This document shows, in pieces, positions 1 through 8,854 of a DNA stretch of 64,000 bases. The stretch comes from an uncultured Faecalicatena sp. GTDB taxonomy: Bacteria > Bacillota > Clostridia > Lachnospirales > Lachnospiraceae. The DNA lies in assembly GCA_948468385.1 (NCBI GenBank), contig CAOKHZ010000013.1, positions 52,327-116,326 on the forward strand, read 5' to 3'. Positions within the stretch are counted from its first letter, which is position 1. Each line of letters starts with the position of its first letter. The notes beneath the pieces were generated by a model that did not search any database, had not been told where the DNA came from, and worked only from the letters and a program-made list of their open reading frames with translations. A program made the translations under genes and the position numbers.

Positions 1-1012
1 AAAGCACGATTCCCTGCGTCTCGGACTGAGAGGAGAAAAGGAAGAGGTCGCACGCCTGGTGGTAGGCACAAACTTCGTCATTGGGGACGGCTCCGATAAA
101 AACGACGTTATCGGTTAGGCCTAGTTCCGCAGTGAGTGATTCCAAGGTCTTCCGCTCCGGACCGTCGCCAATCATCAGGACGCGGAAAATATTTCCGATA
201 CGTTCCTTGGCAAGCGCGAGCGAGCGCAGCATGAAATCAAGGTTTTTCTCCTTTGCCATGCGGGACACGGTGCAAAATAGATAACGCTTGTCCTCTGGCA
301 AATATTTTTTACGGATGTCCGCCGCTTGCGTCTTCTCGTCAAATGCTTCCGCGGACAAACCGGTCGGCACGACTTCCATCGTGGTTTGCAAGTCAAATGG
401 TTCCAGATAGTCTGCCATCGTTCGGGTCGGGGCGAGCACCAGGTCGCATTGTTCGGCAAAATAGTTCAGATAACGCTGGACGATTTGCATTTGCGTGAAG
501 CTGACCAAGGCTTGCGCCGCGGCTGCATCAAAGGCCTCATCTTTTTTTGCACGTTTATCGAGCGACTTAAAAGGTGCCGCGTAATGGATATATTGTTCAT
601 AACGCGTATGGTAGGTAAACACAACGGGGACGTTATATTTTCGGCCAAGGTGCAGGGCGGCGTTTCCGGTCAGCACGGGATGGTGCACATGGATGACGTC
701 GATATTCAGTTCGGAAAAGATGGAATCCAGGTAACTGAAAATCGGCAGCGGCAACGGCATTACGCCGGCCATTTTGACGTTGGTAGTCGGAAACCGGAAC
801 GTACATCCAGGATTGAAATCCATAGAATTTTCAAGCGATTCCATGGCACGTGTCCTCTCCTTTGTTTCTACGTCGTCTTTCACATGATAATCCGGTGCAA
901 AGATATAAACGGTATGCCCTCCGGCGCGCAACCCGTCGGCAAGACGTTCCACGGCGATTGGTACCCCCGCCACGAAAGGTTTGTAATTGTTGGTAAGCAT
1001 TGCGATATTCAT
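1..1012 (-). CDS. Glycosyltransferase family 4 (GT-B fold), C-terminus cut by window edge
   Basis: Reading the minus strand from the ATG at 1012 gives about 337 codons with no stop before the window edge. The protein starts MNIAMLTNNYKPFVAGVP, typical of GT4 enzymes of the diacylglycerol glucosyltransferase/mannosyltransferase type, with the Gly-Val-Pro acceptor loop, a later HVHHPVLTG segment and a second Rossmann half with CTVSRMAKEKNLDF. The first Glu of the E-X7-E donor-binding motif is visible in SETQGIVL; the second lies outside. AAGGGAG sits 8 bases before the ATG. By family it should move a sugar from a nucleotide or lipid donor to a membrane lipid or polymer on the cytoplasmic face. 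The exact acceptor cannot be told. The plus-strand reading frames here are antisense shadows. Confidence 0.9.
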   Translation of the reverse strand, partial: MNIAMLTNNYKPFVAGVPIAVERLADGLRAGGHTVYIFAPDYHVKDDVETKERTRAMESLENSMDFNPGCTFRFPTTNVKMAGVMPLPLPIFSYLDSIFSELNIDVIHVHHPVLTGNAALHLGRKYNVPVVFTYHTRYEQYIHYAAPFKSLDKRAKKDEAFDAAAAQALVSFTQMQIVQRYLNYFAEQCDLVLAPTRTMADYLEPFDLQTTMEVVPTGLSAEAFDEKTQAADIRKKYLPEDKRYLFCTVSRMAKEKNLDFMLRSLALAKERIGNIFRVLMIGDGPERKTLESLTAELGLTDNVVFIGAVPNDEVCAYHQACDLFLFSSQSETQGIVL

Positions 1013-1228
1013 AATACACACTCCCTTACATAGTTGTTATTGTTTGTTGTTTTCGTAAACTGATATGTCGATTACGGTCGCGTGCAGATGAGGCAAAGCG
1101 GCCGTGTTCTGCACGATTCGTTTTCTGATAATGCCAGTATAAACGAGAGTGTTTAATATTCATGTCGTGTTCTTCTTAAAGGTTTTAGAAAAAAAGGAAA
1201 AAAAATAAGAAGAAATCTAAAGAAAGCT

Positions 1229-1444
1229 TTGGAATGTCGGTTCAGGAAATACGAAAATTCAATCGTTTTTATATGGTCAGCATGGGCGTTGGATCATGGC
1301 GCGAAGCGGCTGTTCATTCTTTCGAACAGCAAACTGAAACCGGCGCTTCACATTTACAGAAAATATGGTTTTAAGGAAATCAAACTGGATAATTATGAAT
1401 ACGTCAGGGGCGACATCGCCTTTGAGTATAAAAAGGATGCCTGA
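1229..1444 (+). pseudogene. C-terminal remnant of a GNAT N-acetyltransferase
   Basis: The frame encodes about 70 residues that match only the end of a GNAT acetyltransferase: the ALHIYRKYGFKEIK segment is the usual acetyl-CoA fold motif near the C-terminus, followed by a short final strand. The N-terminal half, including the pyrophosphate-binding loop, is missing, and the DNA upstream is A-rich and non-coding. The only start in frame is a TTG at 1229 without a good ribosome site. It keeps its own terminator. I read it as a decayed gene, though a short translated product cannot be excluded. Confidence 0.65.
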
Positions 1445-1459
1445 CGGGGCATCCTTTTT
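1431..1459 (+). terminator. Rho-independent terminator of the GNAT remnant
   Basis: AAAAGGATGCC (1431-1441) pairs with GGCATCCTTTT (1448-1458) across a 6-base loop and runs into T residues. The left arm overlaps the end of the reading frame. Confidence 0.8.
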
Positions 1460-1672
1460 CTGCGATGCGAAAGTTTTGGCGAAATAGCCAAAAAACTCCC
1501 GCTGATTTTGTGCATTTCGCAGACAAGATTTATATAAAAAAACCGTGATAAATATAAAAGTCGTGGCGAAATTCTGTTAAAATTACAAACATGGAAAATT
1601 GTAAGGAGTTATTTCCAGACATAAAGAAAGAATGTGTCGGTGGAAATAGTAACAAAAAGAAGGAGGAAAGTT

Positions 1673-3634
1673 ATGAAAAACAAAGCTGTGAAACGAATTT
1701 TAACGGTTGGCTTGGCGGTGGCAATGACGCTTACCATGTTGGCAGGCTGCGGCGGAAAGGGAGATTCCGGTGACGCGGGCGATGGCGGCAAGTCCGAAAA
1801 TCCAAAGGACGCGTCGTTTACCTGGTGGATTTACAAGACGGACGGAGAAGGACAGTATTATGAGGATTACGTGGACAGTCCGATTCCCCAATTTATCAAT
1901 CAGCAGTACTGGGACGTGGAAAACGGCGGCATCGCTACGGCCGAGACCGGCTCACAGTTGAAACTGTCTTATCTGGTACCGATTACGGGTTCGGAGCAGG
2001 ATAATTTTAACACGATGTTGTCAACCGGAGAGTATCCGGAGCTTTTGGATTTGGTGTCTTCGCCGGAGAGCCCGCAGGCGTTGTATGATGAAGGTATCCT
2101 GATGGACATCACGGAATATGTGGAAAAGTACATGCCGAATTATCTGGCGTTTTTGGATGCCAATCCAGAACTGAAGCCATTGGTGCAGGTGGCGGATGAC
2201 GAAGGTAACGTACATTATTATGCAATCTATGCCTTTATGGATGGCGTGGAAGATCCGTGGCAGGGCACCTGCTATCGCCGTGACTGGGTTGTGAAATATG
2301 CAGAGCCGACCGAGTATGTATGGGATTGGGAGAGCGATTATGTGGCGGAGAACGGGCATCCGGAAGTGACACCTCTCGCGCAGGCAATCAAGGAAAATAA
2401 CATGGAGGGCTGGAAGAAAAACGAAGTGACCGCTTTCAGCGCGGATTATGGGGACGACCCGGCCAACACGTATACTGACAACGTCATTTTCCCGAGCGGG
2501 ACCTCCGACCCGATTACGATTAGTGACTGGGAGTGGATGTTCGAGGCGTTTGACAAGGCGATCGAGGAGAGAGGCTGGAGTAATGACAGCAATGCTTACG
2601 GGACGACCGTTCAGTATTATGGATACAATGGATTGGGAGACGTGACTTCCTCCTTCGGCGGTGGTACCGGAAGCTATTATCTGAAAGATGGCGAGATATC
2701 TTATGACGGCATTTCCGAGAACTTTAAAACCTATCTAGAGTGCATGCAGGTATGGTACGAGAACGGCTGGTTGGATTCTCAGTTCTACACGCGTTCCAAT
2801 GACATCTTTTTCCAGATTAACTCGGCGGGAGTTAATCAAGGAAAGGTCGGCATGTGGGATGGCCTTGTCAGCACGCTGGGAACGGCAATCCGCACTTCTT
2901 GCCAGGATCCGTCCGACCAGGCGGATGCTTATGTGATGGGAGCGGCTCTTCCGATTAATGACATGTACGGCGGAGACGCGCAGAAGTTCGTGGAGCCGGA
3001 TGCATTGTACCAGTCCAGCCGTAAGGGTGCCGCACTTGGAATCACCACCAAGGCGAAAGACAAGGATTTGCCGACGTTGTTCACGTTCTTGGATTGGGCA
3101 TATACTTTGAAAGGTTCGGAAACCATTCGTATCGGATTGGATGAGGAGCAACTGTCTTCTGTGACGTTGAATCCGGATTTGTACGCGGAATACGAGATTG
3201 CGACGGCATACACCGAGGGAATGGATGAAGATGGAAACATCGTCATCACGCCGACCTTGGATTCGTCCAATTCACTTATCACGGCATTGGCGGGAATCCG
3301 AATGGATGTTGGTTTTAAACTGACCAGAAGCGGAGAACTTGCTTTGTATGAGCAGCATTCCAGCGCGGTGGTTGAAAATGCATATGATCAGTGGACCAAG
3401 TTTTTGAACACCGGAAATATCATGGACTATGCGGGGCTTCTTACAACGGAGGAAACGGATGAATTTAACAAGATACAGACGGCTTGCCAGGAATATTCGT
3501 CACAAAATGTGCCGAGTGTCATCCAAGGGACGCTGAGCTGGGAGGACTATGTAAAAGGGTATGACAATATCGATTTGGATAAGGGCACTGAAATTTTGCA
3601 GAAATACGTGGAATTGGCAAAAACGGCAAAATAA
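1673..3634 (+). CDS. Large sugar-binding lipoprotein of an ABC importer (orphan)
   Basis: This 653-residue protein begins MKNKAVKRIL with a hydrophobic signal and a lipobox ending LAGC, so it should be lipid-anchored on the outer face of the membrane. After a Gly/Asp-rich linker comes a solute-binding fold of the extracellular family-1 type, at the long end of the family (around 650 residues, LipO-like). The start is fixed by AGGAGG three bases before TTATG; the longer frame from 1634 runs through that site. It is closely similar along its whole length to the protein at 57372-59354 (for example the shared run MDITEYVEKYMPNY). No permease or ATPase lies next to it and it has its own terminator, so it must work with a transporter encoded elsewhere. 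The sugar bound is unknown. Confidence 0.92.
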   Translation: MKNKAVKRILTVGLAVAMTLTMLAGCGGKGDSGDAGDGGKSENPKDASFTWWIYKTDGEGQYYEDYVDSPIPQFINQQYWDVENGGIATAETGSQLKLSYLVPITGSEQDNFNTMLSTGEYPELLDLVSSPESPQALYDEGILMDITEYVEKYMPNYLAFLDANPELKPLVQVADDEGNVHYYAIYAFMDGVEDPWQGTCYRRDWVVKYAEPTEYVWDWESDYVAENGHPEVTPLAQAIKENNMEGWKKNEVTAFSADYGDDPANTYTDNVIFPSGTSDPITISDWEWMFEAFDKAIEERGWSNDSNAYGTTVQYYGYNGLGDVTSSFGGGTGSYYLKDGEISYDGISENFKTYLECMQVWYENGWLDSQFYTRSNDIFFQINSAGVNQGKVGMWDGLVSTLGTAIRTSCQDPSDQADAYVMGAALPINDMYGGDAQKFVEPDALYQSSRKGAALGITTKAKDKDLPTLFTFLDWAYTLKGSETIRIGLDEEQLSSVTLNPDLYAEYEIATAYTEGMDEDGNIVITPTLDSSNSLITALAGIRMDVGFKLTRSGELALYEQHSSAVVENAYDQWTKFLNTGNIMDYAGLLTTEETDEFNKIQTACQEYSSQNVPSVIQGTLSWEDYVKGYDNIDLDKGTEILQKYVELAKTAK

Positions 3635-3643
3635 AAGGGCGAA

Positions 3644-3679
3644 AAAGAGTGGTTCCATTCATTGGAACCGCTCTTTTTT
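3644..3679 (+). terminator. Terminator after the binding-protein gene
   Basis: AAAGAGTGGTTCCA pairs with TGGAACCGCTCTTT (14 bp, one G-T pair) over a 5-base loop, followed by TTTTTTC. Confidence 0.9.
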
Positions 3680-3680
3680 C

Positions 3681-3709
3681 TTGCATAAGTTTAACGATTA
3701 TGCTATAAT
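3681..3709 (+). promoter_or_regulatory. Sigma-70 type promoter of the DUF234 ATPase gene
   Basis: TTGCAT and TATAAT are separated by 17 bases, directly behind the preceding terminator and 46 bases before the start codon. Confidence 0.8.
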
Positions 3710-3755
3710 CAACTCGTGATTCACCAACTTATGAGTCGGCAAAATGGAGGGCATC

Positions 3756-5153
3756 ATGTTTTATTGTCGTGAAGAAGAATTGCGTGTCATGAATAGACGT
3801 TATAAGAAGGGAAAGTTTGAATGCATCGTGATATATGGACGGCGGCGGGTGGGAAAGACGGCATTGATTAATGAATTTTGTAAGGATAAGCCGACGGTTT
3901 ATTTTTCCGCATTGAACGCGTCGTCGCGAGAAAACTTGGAAGCACTGTCCAAGGCGGTTTATTTGTATAAAGAACCGGAAGGAGTTCATGTGCCGACCTA
4001 CCAAAGTTATGAGGATGTCCTGGATGAAATTACAGAAATATCCATGCACACGCGCTTGGTGTTTGTTATAGATGAGTACCCATATCTGGCAAGGGCGGAA
4101 AAGTCCATATCCTCCAGATTGCAGCATGTCATTGACCATGTATGGCAGAACGGGCAATTGTATTTGATATTGTGCGGTTCTTCCATGAGCTTTATGGAGT
4201 ATCAGGTGCTGGGATATGAGAGTCCGTTATACGGACGGCGCACCGCACAATTCAAGATTCAGGCGTTGACTTATCGGGAGATTACCGCGTTTTACCCGCA
4301 ATTGAGCGTGGAGGAACAGTCGATGCTATATGGCGTTACGGGTGGGATTCCGCATTATATCAATAAACTGGAAGTCGAGGATGATTTGGACGAGGCATTG
4401 ATAAATAACTTGTTTGATACTTCGGGGTATTTGTTTGAGGAGCCGGAGAATTTGCTCAAGCAGGAATTGCGGGAACCGGCAATTTATAATTCCGTGATTG
4501 CCGCGGTTGCCGGCGGCGCAAGCCGTGCGAATGAAATCGCGACGAAGGTGGGGGTGGAATCCGGCATTTGTGCAAAATATCTCCGGGTGCTGTTGGAATT
4601 GGGGATTTTAAAGAAAGAAATGCCAGTGACCGAAAAGGCGGGAAGGAAAACAATTTATAGGATTGAGGACAATTTTTTTCGTTTTTGGTATCGGTTTGTT
4701 CCTAAAAACATGTCCGTCATAGGAGCGGGACAGATCCGGAAAATTTATGGACGGGCAATGAAACCGCTTTATTCGGATTATATGGGGGCGGTTTTTGAAA
4801 AGATGTGTCAGGATTATTTGCTGCGTTATGCGAATGAACTGCCAATTATGCTTCGCGAGGTGGGGCCGTGGTGGGGGACGGATTCGAAGACGCGTAAAGA
4901 AGTGCAAATTGACATCGTGGGAGTACCCGTGGAAGGGAAGGAGTATATCATCGGCTCTTGTAAATATAAAAACGAAAAAATTGGAGAGGAAGAATTAGAA
5001 CTGCTTCGACAATATGCGGCCGTGTTTCGCGGAGACGGAAAATTTCATTATTATATTTTTTCAAAAGGCGGTTTTAAGAGGTCATTGTTGGAGGCGGAAG
5101 AACAAGGAGAAGTCACGCTTGTGACGTTGGAAGATATTTTTGTCATATCCTAA
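3756..5153 (+). CDS. ATP-binding protein, archaeal-ATPase/DUF234 family
   Basis: A 465-residue P-loop ATPase. Walker A GRRRVGKT is at residues 28-35 and Walker B LVFVIDEYPY at 101-110, followed by a winged-helix region and a C-terminal DUF234-like domain with SCKYKN, which resembles the end of a PD-(D/E)XK nuclease fold. The start is the ATG at 3756, because GGAGG at 3747-3750 overlaps the ATG at 3744 and fits the later one. It is transcribed alone between its own promoter and a strong hairpin. Members of this family are common in Clostridia and archaea, often as horizontally moving single genes; their function is not established. Confidence 0.9.
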   Translation: MFYCREEELRVMNRRYKKGKFECIVIYGRRRVGKTALINEFCKDKPTVYFSALNASSRENLEALSKAVYLYKEPEGVHVPTYQSYEDVLDEITEISMHTRLVFVIDEYPYLARAEKSISSRLQHVIDHVWQNGQLYLILCGSSMSFMEYQVLGYESPLYGRRTAQFKIQALTYREITAFYPQLSVEEQSMLYGVTGGIPHYINKLEVEDDLDEALINNLFDTSGYLFEEPENLLKQELREPAIYNSVIAAVAGGASRANEIATKVGVESGICAKYLRVLLELGILKKEMPVTEKAGRKTIYRIEDNFFRFWYRFVPKNMSVIGAGQIRKIYGRAMKPLYSDYMGAVFEKMCQDYLLRYANELPIMLREVGPWWGTDSKTRKEVQIDIVGVPVEGKEYIIGSCKYKNEKIGEEELELLRQYAAVFRGDGKFHYYIFSKGGFKRSLLEAEEQGEVTLVTLEDIFVIS

Positions 5154-5223
5154 AATTTTGCAAGAATATGTGGACTTGGCAAATATAGATGGTAGATGAG
5201 GTTTCGTAAAAGGGTAAAAGTCT

Positions 5224-5262
5224 CGTGCGCCCGTCGTTTGAAAACGACGGGCGCACGTTTTG
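5224..5262. terminator. Long perfect hairpin between convergent genes
   Basis: CGTGCGCCCGTCGTTT (5224-5239) and AAACGACGGGCGCACG (5242-5257) form an almost perfect 16-bp stem followed on the plus strand by TTTTGTTT. It lies between the plus-strand ATPase gene and the minus-strand esterase gene and probably ends transcription mainly on the plus strand. Confidence 0.8.
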
Positions 5263-5339
5263 TTTAAATCATACGGCTTCGGTATTCCAAGTGCCAATAA
5301 GTGCCGATTGTTTCAAATGCGTTTCATTGTTTCGGTCGC

Positions 5340-6236
5340 TTAGTATCCCAAATGCTTGTAGAAGAAGTTCACGGTATTTTTCATGGCTTCCTTACCCTCT
5401 GGCAGCATCTTGCCCATGACGGGGAAGGTGTGGAAAAGTCCTTTTGAATAATAATGCGTGACCTCAACGCCGGCGGCTTCGGCCGCGGCGACCAGCGCGA
5501 CGGAGTCGTCAAAGAGCACTTCCCCCTCGTCGGCAACGACGTAGAGCGGCGGGCAACCGTGGAAGTCCCCGTAAATCGGGCTGACATAAGGATCCTTCGG
5601 GTCGCCGTCCCCGACATAGGCATCTGTCAATGCCGCAATTCCGGCACCGGAGACGCTAGGATCGGTCTTGTCGTTCGTGGTGCGGCTTGGATACTGCTCG
5701 GCCAGGTTTACGCAAGGCGCGATGGCCTCCACGCATACCGGCAGGGGAAGTTTCTCGTCCTTGGCTCGCATGATGAGGGACATGACCATGTTTCCACCGG
5801 CACTTTCCCCTATTAACGCCATCTTGTGTCCGGCATTTTCCTTGAGCAGGTACTTGTAGACCGCGATACAGTCGTCCAGGGCACATGGAGCCTTGTGCTC
5901 AGGAGCAAGGCGATAGGTGACGGTGTATACCTTAAGCCCCGTGTTTGCCGCCAGGTAGGAAGCGTAGCTTCTGGTGGAACTGCAGGTTCCATAGATAAAT
6001 CCGCCGCCATGGATGTAATAAATATAGTCATCTGATTTGAGGGTGGCCGGCGTCGCCACCTCGATGTCCACGTCCCCGACTTTTCCCGGCGTAAAAGTAA
6101 CGCCCTTTTCAATTGGCAGGGCGGCGGTTCCCTGCTCACTCGCTTTCCTGAATTCCTCAAGCTTGTCAGCCGGCGGAAGCGCGAATTTTGGCTGCTTTTT
6201 CATGGTTGATACGAGAATTTTTGACATCATTGACAT
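5340..6236 (-). CDS. Alpha/beta hydrolase, hormone-sensitive-lipase type esterase
   Basis: A 298-residue cytoplasmic hydrolase with the oxyanion motif HGGGF at 76-80, nucleophile elbow GESAGGN with Ser145, an acidic stretch at 236-244 (DEGEVLFDD) that should hold the catalytic acid, and His269 in LFHTF. No signal peptide is seen. AAAGGGGA precedes the ATG at 6236. It is the second gene of a leftward unit, 77 bases behind the sugar symporter. In this position it probably removes acetyl or other ester groups from imported glycosides, which is inference from context; the family accepts a wide range of short acyl esters. Confidence 0.9.
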   Translation of the reverse strand: MSMMSKILVSTMKKQPKFALPPADKLEEFRKASEQGTAALPIEKGVTFTPGKVGDVDIEVATPATLKSDDYIYYIHGGGFIYGTCSSTRSYASYLAANTGLKVYTVTYRLAPEHKAPCALDDCIAVYKYLLKENAGHKMALIGESAGGNMVMSLIMRAKDEKLPLPVCVEAIAPCVNLAEQYPSRTTNDKTDPSVSGAGIAALTDAYVGDGDPKDPYVSPIYGDFHGCPPLYVVADEGEVLFDDSVALVAAAEAAGVEVTHYYSKGLFHTFPVMGKMLPEGKEAMKNTVNFFYKHLGY

Positions 6237-6313
6237 AATGGTAGTCCCCTTTCTTTATTGTGGGCATTTGGCGAGCTGTGTCAAGCCTGGTGCCGATTTC
6301 TTAGTCCGGATTA

Positions 6314-7681
6314 TTATGACTGTTGTGTTCTTGCTTCTAATTCTGCGTTTTCTTTCTCGACGTTCAATCCGCTTACGAAAATCAGCTGAAGCAGAATGGA
6401 TACGACCGGGAAAATCAGGTACATGATGGTAATCATTAGATTGGCACTGTCAACTTGTACGGCGGCGGTTCCGTCATAGTGGGCCAGGCTCAAAAGCCAT
6501 CCCGTCAAGGCGACCCCGACTCCGCTCCCGATTTTCATGCCCATGGACGTGCAGGCAAACATGGAGCCTTCGACCTTGCGTCCCGTAGTCAGGTAGGCGT
6601 TTCTGGTGGCGCTTGCCGTTATGGCATTTAACGTGCCCGTAATCGGGGAGGTGAAGAGTCCCCGGATGGCCATCAGAGCCAGCATCGGCACGACCATTTT
6701 TTGCCAGCCGATAAAGATATAAGGGATGCCAAGGCAGACGGCGATGATAAGCGAAACGACATTGGTCTTATACATGCCAAACTTTTTTACGAAAATCGGC
6801 GTAAATAACAGTCCGATAATCATGGGGAGCATGCCGGCCATGGAAAACAGTCCATATATATTGAAGTTTTGCAAAATATAAATGGAATAGTACGAGCCGA
6901 CGGTGTTTGCCACGGAGTTCATAAGGTTGTTGGAAATATTGATGGCAAGGAGCAGCAAGAAGTACTTGTTGGTAAATAAATATTTGAAATTATCAATAAT
7001 TCCTGCCTCATCCTCGGTATTCGTGTTGCCAGTGTCAACGTCATAAAGTTCTTCCGGCGGGAGCTCCTTGGCGCTTACCGTGGCCAGGAAACAAGCAACC
7101 AAGAGTATGAGTGAATAGATGATGGCAATCGTGCGCCATGCGGGTGCTCCGCCGCCAAACGCGGTGACCATGATGGGAGTCGCGATGGAGATGCCAAGCG
7201 CGGCCGCAAGGGCAAACACGTAACGCCAAACGCCCAATTGAACACGCTCGGTATTGTTCTTGGTCACAAGCGCGGTGAGGGTGTTGTACGCGATGCTGTA
7301 AATGGTAAAGAAAATGGAATTCATCAGCGTATAAATCACGAAGAAATAGGCGTACTGAAGCGTCTGGTTCATATCAGGAATGATAAATTCCAAAAGTACG
7401 GTAACTCCCATAGGGATAAATGACATATATAACCAAGGTTTTGCCTTTCCGCTTTTGAAATGGAAACGATCCAAAAGCGTGCCGAAGACCACGTCGGTAA
7501 AGCCGTCAAAAATTTTGCTGACCATCATTAGCGTTCCGACCACAGCGGGATTAAGGCCGACCGTGTCTGACAAGTAAAGCAACACAAAGCTGGCCACGAA
7601 GGTGTAGCAGAAATTGCCACCGAAGTCTCCCAGACCATAGGCGACCTTTTGGTATCCCTTTAGATATCTCTTTTCGTTCAT
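6314..7681 (-). CDS. GPH-family (MelB-like) sugar:cation symporter
   Basis: A 455-residue membrane protein with about 12 hydrophobic segments. The N-terminal YGLGDFGGNFCYTF motif and the VGTLMMVSKIFDGFTDV stretch, with a conserved Asp pair, are typical of glycoside-pentoside-hexuronide symporters. The start is ATG 7681, set by AGGAGGG 8 bases upstream; the frame extends to 7738 without another ribosome site. A TATAAT box on the minus strand (plus 7784-7789) lacks a good -35, which fits an activator-dependent promoter, plausibly served by the AraC gene just upstream. Likely substrate: an oligosaccharide or glycoside that the neighbouring GH2 enzyme cuts. Confidence 0.9.
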   Translation of the reverse strand: MNEKRYLKGYQKVAYGLGDFGGNFCYTFVASFVLLYLSDTVGLNPAVVGTLMMVSKIFDGFTDVVFGTLLDRFHFKSGKAKPWLYMSFIPMGVTVLLEFIIPDMNQTLQYAYFFVIYTLMNSIFFTIYSIAYNTLTALVTKNNTERVQLGVWRYVFALAAALGISIATPIMVTAFGGGAPAWRTIAIIYSLILLVACFLATVSAKELPPEELYDVDTGNTNTEDEAGIIDNFKYLFTNKYFLLLLAINISNNLMNSVANTVGSYYSIYILQNFNIYGLFSMAGMLPMIIGLLFTPIFVKKFGMYKTNVVSLIIAVCLGIPYIFIGWQKMVVPMLALMAIRGLFTSPITGTLNAITASATRNAYLTTGRKVEGSMFACTSMGMKIGSGVGVALTGWLLSLAHYDGTAAVQVDSANLMITIMYLIFPVVSILLQLIFVSGLNVEKENAELEARTQQS

Positions 7682-7955
7682 AAAGCGTTCCCTCCTAAGT
7701 ATAAGTGGTTGATGTTTGGCCAAAAACGGTTTGGCCAAGATGGTAATGCCATAAAACGTATTACGAAGTGCGATTTACAAACAATTATAAAAGGGGAACC
7801 ATAATAAAAGTTCTAAAAATCAAGGAAAATTTTCAAAAAAATCATGTTTAAAACTGATGAAAATAGAAGGGAAAAATTGTGCAAAGTGCACAATGCGATA
7901 ACCGGACGTCATTAAAAATAGAAACATAATGCCGTGGTAAAAGAGCACGGCCGCG

Positions 7956-8714
7956 TTAAGATTCTCTGTGTTCATAAGTGCTTCGATTGATTTTTCGAAA
8001 ATCTCTGGGCGTCATGCCGGTTCTGGCCTTAAAAGAGGAGGACATGTGCGCGAGGGAAGAGTACCCGAGGGCACTGGCGATTTCCGTACAAGACTGGTTG
8101 GAGTAAATCAAAAGTTTTCGCACTTCGTCCGTTTTCTGGTCAAGGATGTATTCTTGGACGTGCTGCCCCGTTTTCTCGTAAAAAAGGTCAGACAAGTACG
8201 CCGGGGAGTAGCCGGTATATTTGGCAATGTCGGAAAGCCTGAGACGGCTGTAAAGGTTTTGGTTAATATAATTTATCGTATTGTCGATGACCATGCCAAA
8301 AGACTTACGTCTGCTTTTTGCTACAAGCTCCTGAAAATCCGCAAACAGAGAGGTCATCAGCTCGTTAAATTGCATGAAGGTCTTAATGTTGTCGGCCTGG
8401 TTGATATAATAATCCGTGAGAATGAGGGCTTCTTCGTAATTAATATTCTCCGCGCTCGCAATGATGGGGAGGATGCTGGCGGTACTGATGATCGAATTCC
8501 TCATGTTTTTGCGGTAATCCTCCGAGAGTTGTCCGACCTCGGCGCCGCCGCTGCCGCTTGAAGCCAGGGTGCCGTCAAAATTAGCGGTAATCAGGTAGTC
8601 GTCCTCCCATGCAAAGTAAGAGGCGGCCGTGCGCTTGGCCAGAAAGTCGGGGGTGTCGTGGACAAGTCCGCTGCTCCGCATTTGAAACATAAATTCATAG
8701 TATTCTTTCGTCAT
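7956..8714 (-). CDS. AraC-family transcriptional regulator
   Basis: A 252-residue protein with a variable N-terminal half and a C-terminal pair of helix-turn-helix motifs (RLRLSDIAKYTGYSPAYLSDLF and SCTEIASALGYSSLAHMSSSF regions). GGAGGATTAGTTGAA precedes the ATG, and a clear promoter lies at 8762-8790. It sits between the leftward symporter-esterase unit and the rightward GH2 gene, so it is the probable local activator of both. A weak GC hairpin at 7931-7951 follows its stop codon, without a good T-run, so some read-through into the symporter gene is possible. Confidence 0.92.
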   Translation of the reverse strand: MTKEYYEFMFQMRSSGLVHDTPDFLAKRTAASYFAWEDDYLITANFDGTLASSGSGGAEVGQLSEDYRKNMRNSIISTASILPIIASAENINYEEALILTDYYINQADNIKTFMQFNELMTSLFADFQELVAKSRRKSFGMVIDNTINYINQNLYSRLRLSDIAKYTGYSPAYLSDLFYEKTGQHVQEYILDQKTDEVRKLLIYSNQSCTEIASALGYSSLAHMSSSFKARTGMTPRDFRKINRSTYEHRES

Positions 8715-8761
8715 TTCAACTAATCCTCCATTTTTGCAAGAAATCGGGGAAATCTATAAAC

Positions 8762-8790
8762 ATTGTACTGTGAAATGAAGGATAATGCAA
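8762..8790 (-). promoter_or_regulatory. Sigma-70 promoter of the AraC gene
   Basis: On the minus strand TTGCAT (8790-8785) and TACAAT (8767-8762) are 17 bases apart. The box is 48 bases from the AraC start. Confidence 0.8.
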
Positions 8791-8854
8791 GCAGAAAGTG
8801 CGGTTAAAAACAAAAACGGCCACGAATGGTCATAAAAGAAAGGAATGCAAATTT

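Noticed and set aside
326-1033. Plus-strand frame of 235 codons
   Set aside because: It is antisense to the clear GT4 gene, has an Arg/Gly/His-rich composition and matches no family.
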